A stretch of DNA of 64,000 bases from assembly GCA_034521495.1 (NCBI GenBank), contig JAXHMK010000019.1, positions 145,579-209,578 of the forward strand, written 5' to 3'. Source of the DNA: Balneolaceae bacterium (lineage in GTDB: Bacteria > Bacteroidota > Rhodothermia > Balneolales > Balneolaceae). The stretch's first letter is position 1. Each line of letters opens with the position of its first letter. Below the pieces are notes generated by a model, which had not been told where the DNA came from, searched no databases, and saw only the letters and a list, made by a program, of their open reading frames with translations. Positions 53,218-62,826 of the stretch are shown in pieces. The translations under genes and the position numbers were made by a program.

Positions 53218-54138
53218 ATGCTGTTAGATCCGGATCTGCTTACACAACTTGCCCCGCTCGACCTGAAAGCCCGAACCATTGTTGAAGGTTTTATTGCAGG
53301 ATTACACCGTAGTCCCTATCACGGGTTTAGTGTAGAATTTGCCGAGCATCGTCCCTACAACCAGGGAGATGATTTTAAGCATATAGACTGGAAAGTCTAT
53401 GGAAAGACCGAACGGTTTTATGTGAAACGGTACGAAGCTGAAACCAATCTGCGTGCCCATATCGTGTTGGATATAAGCAGTTCTATGTATTTCAAGCACT
53501 TTGCTGAATGGAGCAAACTTCGCTATTCCATTCATTATGTGGCTGCTCTCATCCACATGATGCACCGACAGCGCGATGCCACCGGCCTCATTACATTCGA
53601 TGAAGATATCGTGCAGCGTTTTCCTGCAAGATCCTCATACAGCCATGTTCGGTTACTGTTTGGCGAACTGGAAAAACTGCTGTCAGAAGAGTCCAAAAAA
53701 TCAAAGGAACAAAGAGTTTCTGCATCTGCAAAAGCCCTGCATAAACTGGCAGAAACACTAAAACGAAGAAGTCTCGTAATCATCGTTAGTGATCTTTTTG
53801 AAAACGTTCAGGGGCACGAAGATCTGATCTCATCCCTCCGGCATCTGAAACATCAAAAACATGAGGTTCTCCTGCTAAACGTTCTTGAAAAGAGAAGCGA
53901 GCGTGAGCTGGATTTCCCGGATGGAAAATTTCTGTTTGAGGATATGGAAACCGGTTCAGAACTGGAAGTTATTCCGGCCCAGGTAAAAAAAGATTACAGG
54001 AAAAAAGTAGAGGAATACTCTCAAAAATTTAGAATAGCATGCAGTAAAGCCGGGGTTGATTTCGAAGAGATCGACACACAGAGTCCATTCGATCTGGCCC
54101 TGTTAGCCTATCTTAATAAACGAAAGCGGCTGGCGTAG
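53218..54138 (+). CDS. DUF58 domain protein (vWA-like)
   Basis: A 306-residue protein of the DUF58 family, usually cytosolic and paired with MoxR-type AAA ATPases. Signature block: FAEHRPYNQGDDFKHIDWKV, then KRYEAETNLRAHIVLDISSS, with D-x-S-S-S of a MIDAS-like metal site, and later SLVIIVSDLFEN. No MoxR gene is adjacent in this window. In Bacteroidota, similar proteins belong to Bat-type aerotolerance clusters, but those partners are absent here. Confidence 0.9.
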   Translation: MLLDPDLLTQLAPLDLKARTIVEGFIAGLHRSPYHGFSVEFAEHRPYNQGDDFKHIDWKVYGKTERFYVKRYEAETNLRAHIVLDISSSMYFKHFAEWSKLRYSIHYVAALIHMMHRQRDATGLITFDEDIVQRFPARSSYSHVRLLFGELEKLLSEESKKSKEQRVSASAKALHKLAETLKRRSLVIIVSDLFENVQGHEDLISSLRHLKHQKHEVLLLNVLEKRSERELDFPDGKFLFEDMETGSELEVIPAQVKKDYRKKVEEYSQKFRIACSKAGVDFEEIDTQSPFDLALLAYLNKRKRLA

Positions 54139-54152
54139 GCCCCGAAATCCTG

Positions 54153-54947
54153 TCAGGTGACTTTCACCCGTTTCAGAATTTTATTCAACAATGTAAGCGA
54201 CAAACGTTTTACATAAATAGCCAAAATTTCTGTCCCGCCGATATAAACTTCTTCTTTTTTCTTAGCCAGCTTTGGTAAAAGTTTTTTCGCAAACTCGTCC
54301 GGTGTCATCGCTTTTTTGTGGGCATCTCCCATCTGCTTGTACTTCTCTCCTTCTGCTGTCAAGGCATTATAGGTGATATTTGTTTTTATGTAGCCGGGGC
54401 AAACCAGTGTTACATCAATATTATCGGAATAAACTTCCTGCCTGAGACAATCAAACCAACCGTGCAGAGCGTGTTTGGAAGCGGCATAAGCGGATCTGTA
54501 TTTTGTGCCCAGTTTTCCCATCACACTGCTGATAACCACGATATGCCCGCTTTTTTGATCGATAAAGGTTGGCAGCAACGCTTTTGTGAGAGCCACGGCT
54601 CCAAAAAAGTTAACCTCCATCAATTTTCGAACAGATTCCATGGTGGAATTAACTGCATACGCTCTCTGGCTGATTCCTCCATTGTTAATCAACATATCTA
54701 CCGTGCCGAAAAATTCTTCTGCTTTTTCAACCTTCTCCGGAAAAGAGGCTTGATCTGCAAGGTCAAGAGGAAGAATTTGTACGCTTTTTTCGCTATTTTC
54801 ACAACTGTTTTTAACTCTCTCTAACTCCTTCATGCGACGTGCAGAAAGAATGACATATGCTCCTTTTTTATTAAATTCATATGCCAAAGCTTCGCCAATT
54901 CCTGAGGAGGCTCCGGTAATCCAAACCACTTTTTTTTGTAGATTCAT
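54153..54947 (-). CDS. SDR family oxidoreductase
   Basis: A 264-residue classical short-chain dehydrogenase. Cofactor loop TGASSGIG (11-18), NNGG in the usual NNAG position, the catalytic serine in VVISSVMGKLG, and Y-x-x-x-K in YAASKHALHGWF. The C-terminus ends in a basic hydrophobic tail (YVKRLSLTLLNKILKRVK), suggesting peripheral membrane association. It resembles DHRS7-like reductases. The substrate is unknown. Confidence 0.9.
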   Translation of the reverse strand: MNLQKKVVWITGASSGIGEALAYEFNKKGAYVILSARRMKELERVKNSCENSEKSVQILPLDLADQASFPEKVEKAEEFFGTVDMLINNGGISQRAYAVNSTMESVRKLMEVNFFGAVALTKALLPTFIDQKSGHIVVISSVMGKLGTKYRSAYAASKHALHGWFDCLRQEVYSDNIDVTLVCPGYIKTNITYNALTAEGEKYKQMGDAHKKAMTPDEFAKKLLPKLAKKKEEVYIGGTEILAIYVKRLSLTLLNKILKRVKVT

Positions 54948-55092
54948 CGGGTTTTATTCGTTGATACCGTTTGTTTTAAAATACAGTTTGCCAACAGAAA
55001 ATTCGACCTCTAAGTTTGTAAAGAATCTTTCCGTCAAATGATTATTTTAGAACTATTGAACAGATGACCTGTCAAAAAGAATAACTTTTTTT

Positions 55093-55794
55093 ATGATTCC
55101 TAAACATACCATTTTACTGGTCGAAGATGAAGAAGAGCCCGCAGAAATGCTTGCAAATTATCTTGAAATGGATGATTACAAAGTACTTCTGGCTCACGAC
55201 GGACGCGAAGCTTTGGATCTGATCGAGAAACATGCCAGTGACATTCACCTTGCTGTGTTAGATATTATGGTTCCGTATGTAGATGGTAAAGAGATCTGCA
55301 GTGTCATCCGAAAACACCCTGTTTTGAGCGATATTCCTGTGATATTTCTCACAGCCAGAGACAAAGAAAAAGATGAAATTGAAGGTTTAGAACTCGGTGC
55401 TGACGATTATATATCCAAGCCGGCAAGCTTGAAACTGGTAAAAGCTCATGTAGAATCTCTTCTTCGAAGACAGCTTCCTCAAAACAGTAAATGGATTCAT
55501 CACGGAGATCTGTTGCTGGATACAAATGGAAAAGATCTCTACCATAATGACAAACGTATTGAACTAACCTCAACAGAATACACACTTATTGAACTCTTTT
55601 TTCAGAACCCAAAACGAGTGTACAGCCGGCAGGAGATCCTGGAACATATTGGCGGAGATGATAAATTTGTTTTCGATCGTACGGTAGATGTACATATTAA
55701 AAATCTGCGATTGAAACTGGGTGATGCTTCCGATATGATTAAAACGTATCGGGGTATTGGCTATGGATTGAATCGGGATCTGATGAGTGTATAG
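55093..55794 (+). CDS. OmpR-family response regulator
   Basis: A 233-residue two-component regulator. The receiver domain has the acidic pocket VEDEEE, phospho-acceptor D57 in AVLDIMVPYVDG, T in FLTARD, and K in DDYISKPASL. The winged-helix DNA-binding domain is at about 135-230, with LTSTEYTLIELFFQNPKRVY, SRQEILEHI, RTVDVHIKNLRLKLG and TYRGIGYGL. It is followed by a histidine kinase gene 113 bp downstream, so they are partners. Confidence 0.93.
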   Translation: MIPKHTILLVEDEEEPAEMLANYLEMDDYKVLLAHDGREALDLIEKHASDIHLAVLDIMVPYVDGKEICSVIRKHPVLSDIPVIFLTARDKEKDEIEGLELGADDYISKPASLKLVKAHVESLLRRQLPQNSKWIHHGDLLLDTNGKDLYHNDKRIELTSTEYTLIELFFQNPKRVYSRQEILEHIGGDDKFVFDRTVDVHIKNLRLKLGDASDMIKTYRGIGYGLNRDLMSV

Positions 55795-55806
55795 AGCTAA
55801 TTTTTT

Positions 55807-55839
55807 AGCCGTCAGACCGCTCCAAGCGGTCAGACGGCT
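55807..55839. repeat. Hairpin between response regulator and kinase
   Basis: AGCCGTCAGACCGCT (55807-55821) and AGCGGTCAGACGGCT (55825-55839) make a 15-bp stem with one mismatch and a 3-nt loop. There is no T run after it. It could attenuate or stabilise the message between the two genes. Confidence 0.65.
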
Positions 55840-55907
55840 GGCGCGAATTTAAACCACTTATTTGAGAGAGCCAACGAACAATTATCAACTGACCACAAAC
55901 CATAATA

Positions 55908-57299
55908 ATGAGTATTCGCTCGAAACTGGCCTGGACGTTTATCCTTTTGTTGATTTTTGGTATTACGGCTATCAGCAGCTACTCTATTCTTTTTATCCGA
56001 AATTACCTCCTTGAACAAGGCGAAGAGCAGATTATCCACGATTCGGAATGGCTCGCCATCACTATTCAAAACCTTCAGGTTGACGGTAATTTTGAAACCA
56101 ACCTCAACGAAGCCGCTCGAACATCCGGTTATCGAATGGCTATTTATGATGATGAAGGTGCCCTCTTTGCCGAGGTGCCCTATAACCGGCAGGTTCAGGC
56201 TGAGGAGATGTTGAGCGATACCCTTATGCAAGAGATTGAGCAACAAAACGAGGTTCTACTTCAGGACGATACCGAGTCTGAACAGCTGATCACATTTACT
56301 TATTTAGAGAGTACCGAAAATCCCGCAAGATATCTCCAGGTTAGAATTTTTAAAGACCAGGTCTATGCACCCATCAAAACTATTCGCTGGATTATCTACA
56401 CAGGAATGTTTATTTCCATCGGGCTGGTCATTATTGTCAGCATTCTCTTCTCGCGATACATCTCCCGCCCCATTCTTGAGTTGGAGTCTACAGCACGGGA
56501 TATTGCGCAGGGAAACACCAACCGCACCATCAACCTCGATAGAAAAGATGAGTTCGGTACACTTGCAGATTCACTCAACCAAATGGCCGACCGGCTCCGG
56601 GCTGACAACCTGGAAGTAAAACGGATGTATCAAAAACAGAGCCAGTTTTTTGCAGATATTACTCACGAAATTCGAAATCCGCTGCATACCATTTCCGGAG
56701 CTTTGGAAATGCTTGAGATGCACGACCTGGATGAAGATCAAAAAAAGAAATATATCAAAACGGCATCGCGGCAAACGCACCGGATCAATCGCCTGTTTAA
56801 AGATCTCGTAACTCTTCAGCGGTACGATTCGGATGATCATTTCATTGAAAAAAGACCGTTTGATTTGCAGTTACTTATCAGCACTTTAACTGATTTGCTG
56901 GAGCCTGAAGCCGAAGAGAAAGGAATTTCGTTAACGTACGACGGCCAACCAGCACAGGTACTGGGAGATCCTGATAAAATAGAACAGGTTCTGGAAAACC
57001 TGGTTTCCAACGCCATTAAATTTACCAATGAAGGCAGTATTCAAATCAATACGCACACTGAAGGCAATCATGTAATTCTTGAAGTAGAGGATACCGGAAT
57101 TGGTATATCAGAAGAACACCTGGAACGGCTTTTTGACCGGTTTTACCGAACAGACAAAGCGCGTTCGCGAGATAAGGGCGGAACCGGCCTCGGCCTGGCC
57201 GTTGTAAGGAGTATTTTAAACGCTCACGGCACAGAAATTCATGTTGAGAGCGAACCCGGGAAAGGATCTAAATTTTGGTTTGAGCTTGAAAAAGTCTGA
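55908..57299 (+). CDS. Sensor histidine kinase with HAMP domain
   Basis: A 463-residue membrane kinase. Membrane segments at about 8-30 and 160-183 flank a periplasmic sensor of about 125 residues. The HAMP linker (RYISRPILELESTARDIAQG) is followed by the H-box FFADITHEIRNPLHTISGAL, N-box LENLVSNAIKF, G1 DTGIGIS and G2 GGTGLGLAV. It partners with the upstream OmpR-type regulator. The signal is unknown. Confidence 0.93.
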   Translation: MSIRSKLAWTFILLLIFGITAISSYSILFIRNYLLEQGEEQIIHDSEWLAITIQNLQVDGNFETNLNEAARTSGYRMAIYDDEGALFAEVPYNRQVQAEEMLSDTLMQEIEQQNEVLLQDDTESEQLITFTYLESTENPARYLQVRIFKDQVYAPIKTIRWIIYTGMFISIGLVIIVSILFSRYISRPILELESTARDIAQGNTNRTINLDRKDEFGTLADSLNQMADRLRADNLEVKRMYQKQSQFFADITHEIRNPLHTISGALEMLEMHDLDEDQKKKYIKTASRQTHRINRLFKDLVTLQRYDSDDHFIEKRPFDLQLLISTLTDLLEPEAEEKGISLTYDGQPAQVLGDPDKIEQVLENLVSNAIKFTNEGSIQINTHTEGNHVILEVEDTGIGISEEHLERLFDRFYRTDKARSRDKGGTGLGLAVVRSILNAHGTEIHVESEPGKGSKFWFELEKV

Positions 57300-57463
57300 T
57301 TAAAAACTAAAATCACCTGTCAAGGTCTGAAATCAACAATTTTAATGGCCGGGGTGATTGAATAGATCAAATCTACATAAGCATCTCTTCACGTTTCCTT
57401 CATAATAAAATTGTTGTTTTGTTGATTGGAAAGGAAATGTCCGTATTTAATGCAAAGTAGTTT

Positions 57464-58582
57464 ATGAAAATTGGTGTTGTTTTAATGAACCTGGGAGGGC
57501 CTACACATGAAGAAAATGTGAGGATTTTTCTCAAAAACCTGTTCAGTGATGAAGATATTATCAAGCTTGGAGGCGGAACCGCACAAAACATTTTTGCCAG
57601 CCTGATCTCTAAATTTCGCGCACCCAGTGTTGCTGAAGATTACAAAGAGATTAACGGCTGCCCGAAGGGATGCACGGGGAGTAAGTATTGCATGAACCGG
57701 CAAAATAAAGTGGTATCTGATTGCTGCTCGCCGATTAATGGGCTAACAGAATCACAGCGGCGAAATCTTGAAAAATATTTTAAGAACAATCTCCCCGGGC
57801 AAGATATAAAGGTTTATACCTGTATGAGATACTGGCTGCCGTTTGCTGATACCATTATGGATGAAATGGTAGAGGATGAAATTACTCACACAGTTTTACT
57901 TCCTCTGTATCCTCAATTTTCATGGACTACAACAGGAAGCAGTTTCAGGGATTGGGAAAACGTAGTAAAAGAAAAATTTCCTGATGGCAAAGCTCCCTGG
58001 AAAGAGTTTCATGTAAAGAATTATCATCGGAATGAGAGCTATTTGAAGGCGATCAATGACCGTATCGATGAAGCTCTTGCCGAGATGGATGACGACACCC
58101 GCCAGAAAACACATTTTATATTCAGTGCTCACGGAACCCCGCTTTTAGAAGTTCGAAGCGGCGATCCCTATACCGTTGAAATAAAAGAAACCATGGAAGC
58201 GGTAATGGAGCGGCGGGAGGAAAAAAACTCTTATTGGCTCGGATTTCAGTCTAAAGTTGGTCCGCAGAAATGGACGCAACCGAATACCGTAGATCTTGTA
58301 CAGAGACATCTGGAATATGGAATCAAAAACTTTTTGATGATTCCGATTGCATTTGTAACCGATCATATTGAAACTTTATATGAATTGGGCGTTGAACTCG
58401 TTGAGGATTTAGAAGAAGAGGGATTTGAATTTGAAAATATGCAGGTGATGAAAGGGCTCAACGATCACCCCGATTTTATTAAAGCATTGGCAGAAGAAAC
58501 CACTCATTGCCTGCGACATGAATTAGATATTGAAGAACTTCAATCGGATAAAAAAGAATCAAACAAAGTAGTTAACGCTTAG
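57464..58582 (+). CDS. hemH: Ferrochelatase with cysteine-rich insertion
   Basis: A 372-residue protein that inserts Fe(II) into protoporphyrin IX, the last step of heme synthesis. Active-site residues are H223 in FSAHGTP and E303 in DHIETLYE. The N-terminal VVLMNLGGP and RAPSVAEDY are typical. Between residues about 64 and 88, where the family has a short G-G-G-S-P loop, this protein has a longer segment with five cysteines (C66, C70, C76, C87, C88). This could bind metal or an iron-sulfur cluster. It is the first gene of the heme cluster and hemA follows after 2 nt. Confidence 0.92.
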   Translation: MKIGVVLMNLGGPTHEENVRIFLKNLFSDEDIIKLGGGTAQNIFASLISKFRAPSVAEDYKEINGCPKGCTGSKYCMNRQNKVVSDCCSPINGLTESQRRNLEKYFKNNLPGQDIKVYTCMRYWLPFADTIMDEMVEDEITHTVLLPLYPQFSWTTTGSSFRDWENVVKEKFPDGKAPWKEFHVKNYHRNESYLKAINDRIDEALAEMDDDTRQKTHFIFSAHGTPLLEVRSGDPYTVEIKETMEAVMERREEKNSYWLGFQSKVGPQKWTQPNTVDLVQRHLEYGIKNFLMIPIAFVTDHIETLYELGVELVEDLEEEGFEFENMQVMKGLNDHPDFIKALAEETTHCLRHELDIEELQSDKKESNKVVNA

Positions 58583-58584
58583 AT

Positions 58585-59844
58585 ATGGTTCATCCAACCG
58601 TACAGGATTATATTGCTATTGGAATCAACCACTGGGATGCCCCCGTGGAGATACGGGAAAAATTTAGCCTCCTTGAAGAAAAAAAGCAGCTAATGCTGCA
58701 GGGAGCCCGTCGCGAAGGTATTGATAGCATGTTTATTGTATCTACCTGTAACCGAACCGAGGTTTTTGCGCAGAATGCCACTGCGAATGAATTAATCCGC
58801 TTGCTTACTACCTACAGTAATGGCAATCTCGATGAATTCCATAAGCATGGGTTCGAGCTGGAAGGAGAACGGGCCATACGTCACCTTTTTAAAGTAGCTA
58901 CGGGACTTGACTCGCAAATTCTGGGCGATCTCCAGATCGTCAAACAGGTTAAAGAGGGGTATGAATACTCCGCTTCACAAAATATGATCTCCGGCCAACT
59001 GCACCGGCTTATACAGCATCTGTTCAGGGCACATAAACGCTCACGGAATGAAACCTCTCTGGGACAGGGAGCTGCAACTGTAGCCTATGCCGCTGTAAAA
59101 TTTGCCACACGGACATTTGAGAATCTGGTCAATAAGAATATTCTTCTTGTTGGTACCGGTAAAATCGGTAAGGTAACCTGTAAAAACCTTGTAAATCTTG
59201 GTGCGGGTAAACTTACGCTGATTAACCGTACACGTGACCGGGCAGAATTTGTAGCTGAAAAATTTAATCTGGAAGTAGCTGATATTGAAGATCTTGCAGA
59301 ACAGATTGCAGATTCCGACCTTGTAATTGTTGCCACCGGGGCGAGTGAACCGATCATTAAAATGGAGCATATGAAACCTTCCATCGGTCAGCCCAAATTT
59401 AAGGTGATGCTGGACCTCTCAGTTCCAAGAAATATCGATCCCGAAGTCTCCTCGCTCGATTTTGTAGATGTCGCAAATATGGATATGTTGAGCGACGTAA
59501 CGGATGAAGCCTACAAGAAACGAGAAGAAGAAATTCCGCTCGTAAAAAATATAATTGAAGATGAGTTCTCAAACTACAAACTCTGGCTGGAAGAGCAGAG
59601 AGTGGTTCCAACCATTAAAGCATTGACCCAGAAATTTGAAAATATTCGTGAAGACGAACTCGATTTTTTCAAGAATAAAATTGAAACTGACGATTTTGAC
59701 AAAGTTGATAACCTGACCCGCCGTATTGTGAATAAATTGGCTGCGTATAGCATCGAACATCTTCGGAACCATCACAAATCGGATGAAGTTGCCGAAATGG
59801 TGAAAGAGATGTTCAAACTTGAAGCAAGAAACGGTCATGAATAG
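58585..59844 (+). CDS. hemA: Glutamyl-tRNA reductase
   Basis: A 419-residue protein converting glutamyl-tRNA(Glu) to glutamate-1-semialdehyde with NADPH, the entry step of the C5 heme pathway. The catalytic C55 is in IVSTCNRTEVF. GDLQIVKQVKEGY, the NADPH-binding LLVGTGKIGKVTCKNL and the C-terminal dimer helix are present. The spacer to hemH is 2 nt, and the end overlaps hemC by 8 nt. Regulation by N-terminal turnover, as in enterics, cannot be judged here. Confidence 0.95.
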   Translation: MVHPTVQDYIAIGINHWDAPVEIREKFSLLEEKKQLMLQGARREGIDSMFIVSTCNRTEVFAQNATANELIRLLTTYSNGNLDEFHKHGFELEGERAIRHLFKVATGLDSQILGDLQIVKQVKEGYEYSASQNMISGQLHRLIQHLFRAHKRSRNETSLGQGAATVAYAAVKFATRTFENLVNKNILLVGTGKIGKVTCKNLVNLGAGKLTLINRTRDRAEFVAEKFNLEVADIEDLAEQIADSDLVIVATGASEPIIKMEHMKPSIGQPKFKVMLDLSVPRNIDPEVSSLDFVDVANMDMLSDVTDEAYKKREEEIPLVKNIIEDEFSNYKLWLEEQRVVPTIKALTQKFENIREDELDFFKNKIETDDFDKVDNLTRRIVNKLAAYSIEHLRNHHKSDEVAEMVKEMFKLEARNGHE

Positions 59845-60751
59845 ATCGATCCGTATTGGAACGCGGGACAGTCAACTTGCTACCTGGCAGGCAGAAACTG
59901 TATCAAAAAAACTAAAGGAAACCGGGTATACTACTGAAATTGTATTTGTAAAATCTCAGGGAGACCTTGATTTAACAACCCCTCTTCCTGAAATGGGCGG
60001 GAAAGGCGTTTTTACAAAAGCTTTGGATGATGCTTTATTAAATGATGAAATTGATCTTGCTGTTCACTCCTATAAAGATTTGCCCACGGAAAATCCTCTT
60101 CCGCTGAAAGTTACAGCTGTTATTGAAAGGGAAGATCCGCGCGATTCACTGGTGGCACCCAAAGGAACAGATTTTTTGGATGATGAGACTATCGAAGCCG
60201 TTATTGCCACAAGCAGTAACCGGAGAAAAGCGCAGTGGCTGCATCGGTATCCAAATCACAGGATCACAAATATTCGCGGAAATGTGAACACGCGTCTTCG
60301 AAAAATAGAGGAAAATGAGTGGCACGGAGCTATTTTTGCAGCAGCCGGTTTAAAACGTATTGATCTGGATCATCATATATCGGAATATCTCGGTTGGATG
60401 GTTCCCGCCCCCGCACAGGGAGCAATGGCTGTAATGATTCGGGTAGAGGATAAAGAGATGGAATCAATTGCAGGCGAGCTCAATCATGCCGAAACTGAAC
60501 TTTGTACAGGTATTGAACGTGAATTATTGAATGAGATGGAAGCGGGATGCAGCGCACCGGTAGGAGCATTTGCATGGCTCGAAGGAAATGATATTTTACT
60601 ACATGCTGTTGCATTAAAAACGGATGGGACTTTAAAATACGATATTGAACTTAAAACCCCTTCTGATCAGGCAACAGGCCTGGGACGAAAAGCCGCCCGA
60701 GAACTTTTGGAACAGGGCGCTTATGAACTGGTACAAGAAGTAAAGGAATAA
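59837..60751 (+). CDS. hemC: Hydroxymethylbilane synthase
   Basis: A 304-residue protein that joins four porphobilinogen units into hydroxymethylbilane. The ATG at 59837 (MNRSIRIGTRDSQLATWQ) fits the family; a TTG 18 bp upstream is less likely. GGKGVFTKALDDALL, LAVHSYKDLPT and the cofactor-attaching C238 in EMEAGCSAPVGAF are all present. It overlaps hemA by 8 nt. Confidence 0.95.
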   Translation: MNRSIRIGTRDSQLATWQAETVSKKLKETGYTTEIVFVKSQGDLDLTTPLPEMGGKGVFTKALDDALLNDEIDLAVHSYKDLPTENPLPLKVTAVIEREDPRDSLVAPKGTDFLDDETIEAVIATSSNRRKAQWLHRYPNHRITNIRGNVNTRLRKIEENEWHGAIFAAAGLKRIDLDHHISEYLGWMVPAPAQGAMAVMIRVEDKEMESIAGELNHAETELCTGIERELLNEMEAGCSAPVGAFAWLEGNDILLHAVALKTDGTLKYDIELKTPSDQATGLGRKAARELLEQGAYELVQEVKE

Positions 60752-60810
60752 CACGTACCAGATCATATAAACAGGAAAACGAACATAATTATTGACGAAC
60801 CACAAAACAC

Positions 60811-61569
60811 ATGAATCAACTACTTGATATTTTTGTAACACGCGAACTTGACAACGACCAGATAGAACTTGCTGAAGATCTGGGATTAAATGTTGTGATT
60901 GAACCTGCCATTGAAATTGAATTTAGGGAAGACTGGTTTGCTGTTGAAATGCTTTTTAAATCCAATAAAGAGCCTATTATTGCTGCCACAAGTTATAATG
61001 CAGTAAAAGCTCTGGAGTTTTACCAAAGTTCAGGAAAAGAAATTCCGGAAAAGGCAACATTTTATGCCGTTGGCAGAAAAACAGCAGAAGCCGTTAAAGA
61101 ACGATTAGGTTTTGATGCGAGTTCACCTGAGAAGCAAAATGCAATTGGATTGGCTGAAATGATTAAAGAAGATTTTTCTGATAAAGATGAATCGGAAAAA
61201 TCAACGGTACTCCATTTCTGCGGAGATAAACGACGCGATGAATTCAGGCAATTTTTGAACGATGCCGACATTCATGTTCGCGATATGGTTGTCTACAACA
61301 CAAACCTCAAAAACATGAGACTGCCCACTCATAAAACCGACGGGATTCTGTTTTACAGTCCAAGTGCAGTGCATGCATTTCGCGACAGCGGTGGTTTCCT
61401 GAATAAAAATCTTCCTGAACTTTTTGCAATTGGCGAAACAACGGCCGAGGAGCTCAGTATCGAGGCTGGAAGACACGTTCATGTCTCTCCGGAACCAAGC
61501 ACTGAAGAGCTGCTAAAACATGTTGCAGAGATTCTGAATAAAGAAGAGAACAAAAAAGTTGTCTCCTGA
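60811..61569 (+). CDS. hemD: Uroporphyrinogen-III synthase
   Basis: A 252-residue protein that cyclises hydroxymethylbilane to uroporphyrinogen III. Two alpha/beta domains are visible, with PIIAATSYNAVKALEFY, FYAVGRKTAEAVKE, STVLHFCGDKRRDEF and ILFYSPSAVHAFRDSGG, FAIGETTAEEL. The family is poorly conserved, so position between hemC and hemE is strong support. Confidence 0.9.
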   Translation: MNQLLDIFVTRELDNDQIELAEDLGLNVVIEPAIEIEFREDWFAVEMLFKSNKEPIIAATSYNAVKALEFYQSSGKEIPEKATFYAVGRKTAEAVKERLGFDASSPEKQNAIGLAEMIKEDFSDKDESEKSTVLHFCGDKRRDEFRQFLNDADIHVRDMVVYNTNLKNMRLPTHKTDGILFYSPSAVHAFRDSGGFLNKNLPELFAIGETTAEELSIEAGRHVHVSPEPSTEELLKHVAEILNKEENKKVVS

Positions 61570-61590
61570 GGAATTGATTAGCATATCTGA

Positions 61591-62640
61591 ATGAATCATT
61601 CATTTCCTCCACTTAAAAATGATCTGTTACTTCGGGCTTTAAAAGGTGAGGATGTTGAACGTCCGCCTGTTTGGATGATGCGGCAGGCCGGGCGCTATCT
61701 CCCCCAGTATATGAAACTGCGAAAAAAGTACACCTTCTTTGAGCGGGTTGAAACGCCGGAGTTAGCCTGCGAAATCACTATTCAGCCCATTGATGAATTG
61801 GAACCGGATGCAGCCATTATCTTCTCTGATATTCTGACCATACCTCAGGCCTTGGGAATTGATGTTGATCTGGTTCCCGGTAAAGGCCCCGTGATGGACA
61901 ATCCCATCCAAACTGTTGACGATGCTTTTGCGATTCTGGCAGAAGATATCCCGCAGAAACTACATCATGTGATGGATGCGATCACACTCACCCGAAAAGA
62001 GTTAAATGGACGAGTTCCACTCATCGGATTTGGCGGTGCTCCGTGGACCCTATTTTGCTACATGGTGCAGGGCGAAGGTTCTCGTAACTTCGACAAAGCG
62101 AAGGCTTTTCTAACCCAGCAACCCGATGCTTCGCGGCATGTAATGAAAGAACTTACCAAAGCCACGATTGATTATTTGAAAGCGCAGGTTGAGGCCGGGG
62201 CACAAGTTGTGCAGCTATTTGATTCCTGGGCTGGAATTCTCAGTCCCGATGATTTTAACGAGTGGTCTCTGCCCTATTTGATGGAGATCACCCATGCGAT
62301 TAAAGACGTTCCGGTAATTTTGTTCGCCAAAGGGGCATGGTATGCGCTGGAGCGAATGAGTTTCAAAAGCGGCGCTGCTGCTCTCGGACTCGACTGGACG
62401 ATCTCTCCCGAATTCGGCCGGGAAAAATCCCGAAATAAGATCACACTCCAGGGCAATTTTGATCCAACGCATCTGCTCGGCCCGATCAAAGATATTGAAC
62501 TCAAAACCAAGCGTATGATTGACCGATTTGGTACTCAGCGATATATTGCAAATCTGGGTCATGGAATTTTACCGAATGTACCGGTAGATCATGCCAGGGC
62601 GTTTGTTGAGACCGTGAAGAGTTATAGAAGTGAATCGTGA
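61591..62640 (+). CDS. hemE: Uroporphyrinogen decarboxylase
   Basis: A 349-residue protein that removes four carboxyl groups to give coproporphyrinogen III. Signature RPPVWMMRQAGRYLPQYMKL near the N-terminus, then AAIIFSDILTIPQALG with the catalytic aspartate, GFGGAPWTLFCYM, and NLGHGILPNVPVDHA at the end. It is the last gene before a palindromic element that separates it from hemF. Confidence 0.96.
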   Translation: MNHSFPPLKNDLLLRALKGEDVERPPVWMMRQAGRYLPQYMKLRKKYTFFERVETPELACEITIQPIDELEPDAAIIFSDILTIPQALGIDVDLVPGKGPVMDNPIQTVDDAFAILAEDIPQKLHHVMDAITLTRKELNGRVPLIGFGGAPWTLFCYMVQGEGSRNFDKAKAFLTQQPDASRHVMKELTKATIDYLKAQVEAGAQVVQLFDSWAGILSPDDFNEWSLPYLMEITHAIKDVPVILFAKGAWYALERMSFKSGAAALGLDWTISPEFGREKSRNKITLQGNFDPTHLLGPIKDIELKTKRMIDRFGTQRYIANLGHGILPNVPVDHARAFVETVKSYRSES

Positions 62641-62806
62641 GCCTCCCCTCTTGAGAGGGGATGGATGCTCGAACACTTTTGTCGAGCATCAGGGGTGTGT
62701 TCACTTGAAGCCAGCTTATACCTTAAACAACGTTAAACACACCCCTCGCTAAACTCAATCTGCTTCGCAGCTTCGTTTATACTTTTCCCCTCTCAAGAGG
62801 GGAGGC
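62641..62806. repeat. Palindromic element between hemE and hemF
   Basis: Ends GCCTCCCCTCTTGAGAGGGG and CCCCTCTCAAGAGGGGAGGC are inverted copies. Inside, AGGGGTGTGTT and AACACACCCCT form a second pair, and ATGCTCGA/TCGAGCAT a third. It is 166 bp without an ORF, and starts at the base after the hemE stop. It is the same family as 43119-43288. Confidence 0.82.
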
Positions 62807-62826
62807 TTCAGAATCAAACCAAAACA

